From Clostridiales bacterium (lineage in GTDB: Bacteria > Bacillota > Clostridia > Caldicoprobacterales > DTU083): a stretch of DNA of 64,000 nt. The notes beneath the pieces are model-generated. The model ran no database searches, had not been told where the DNA came from, and saw only the letters and a program-made list of their open reading frames with translations. Position numbers and translations under genes: made by a program. Shown here in pieces: positions 63,976 through 64,000 of the stretch. Position 1 is the stretch's first letter; each line of letters begins with the position of its first letter. The stretch spans positions 21,285-85,284 of the forward strand of contig DUSN01000026.1 of NCBI GenBank assembly GCA_012842605.1, given 5' to 3'.

Positions 63976-64000
63976 ATGGCTCAGTTTAATATTACAATAA
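63976..64000 (+). CDS. Start of an unidentified plus-strand gene (cut by the edge)
   Basis: ATG with an excellent ribosome site CGAGGAGGAT, then codons for MAQFNITI, running off the window. Eight residues are too few to identify it; a second exosporium-type protein is a guess from location. Confidence 0.55.

Noticed and set aside
1..64000. tRNA, rRNA, CRISPR array, insertion sequence, prophage
   Set aside because: None recognised: no cloverleaf with CCA-proximal arms, no regularly spaced repeats, no transposase, integrase or phage structural gene.

Overview
The window looks like the chromosome of a motile, low-GC, Gram-positive, spore-forming anaerobe of the class Clostridia. The evidence is the gene content and order: a fused FliR-FlhB export protein, a FliY-type switch protein with CheC and CheD, a FliW/CsrA pair beside flagellin, a cysteine-containing MurA, a two-subunit Fe-S fumarase, and an exosporium/SPOCS-like (DUF3794) protein at the right edge. 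I cannot name the species from sequence alone.

Region 1 (1-17.4 kb, all minus strand) is the early flagellar operon, transcribed from flgB down to flhF: flgB-flgC-fliE-fliF-fliG-fliH-fliI-fliJ-fliK-flgD-(conserved operon protein)-flgE-flbD-motA-motB-fliL-fliO-fliP-fliQ-fliR/flhB-flhA-flhF (cut by the left edge). It encodes the basal body, export apparatus, hook and stator. Region 2 (17.5-26.4 kb, minus) holds the late genes: fliS, a FliT-like protein, fliD, flaG, flagellin, csrA, fliW, flgL, flgK, flgN and flgM. Three good sigma-28 promoters are readable, before flagellin, flaG and flgM. The flagellin leader carries two CsrA-type sites. Region 3 (26.4-39.4 kb) is chemotaxis: fliY, fliM, cheY, cheC, cheD and cheR (minus), a lone plus-strand cheB, then an MCP, cheW, cheA and a second MCP (minus).

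Region 4 (39.5-64 kb) is mixed housekeeping and accessory DNA: a membrane-anchored coiled-coil VanX-like dipeptidase; GMP reductase and a double GNAT; an MtlD-like dehydrogenase with a PfkB kinase; a Cd/Zn efflux operon (ArsR/CadC regulator, stand-alone HMA protein, P-type ATPase) with two operators; an FAD oxidoreductase; an rlmH-CPBP protease-htrA-walJ cluster; fumarase alpha and beta; an ABC-F protein behind a leader with a short upstream ORF and an intrinsic terminator; murA; an HELAH metallopeptidase; an M23 peptidase with a duplicated N-terminus; an M1 aminopeptidase; and a DUF3794/CsxC-like protein with a divergent partner gene starting at the right edge.

The features most worth following up are RNA-level: the ABC-F attenuator leader, the structured flagellin leader next to fliW-csrA, and RNA hairpins on both sides of the hook gene. 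No tRNA, rRNA, CRISPR array, insertion sequence or prophage gene was recognised.
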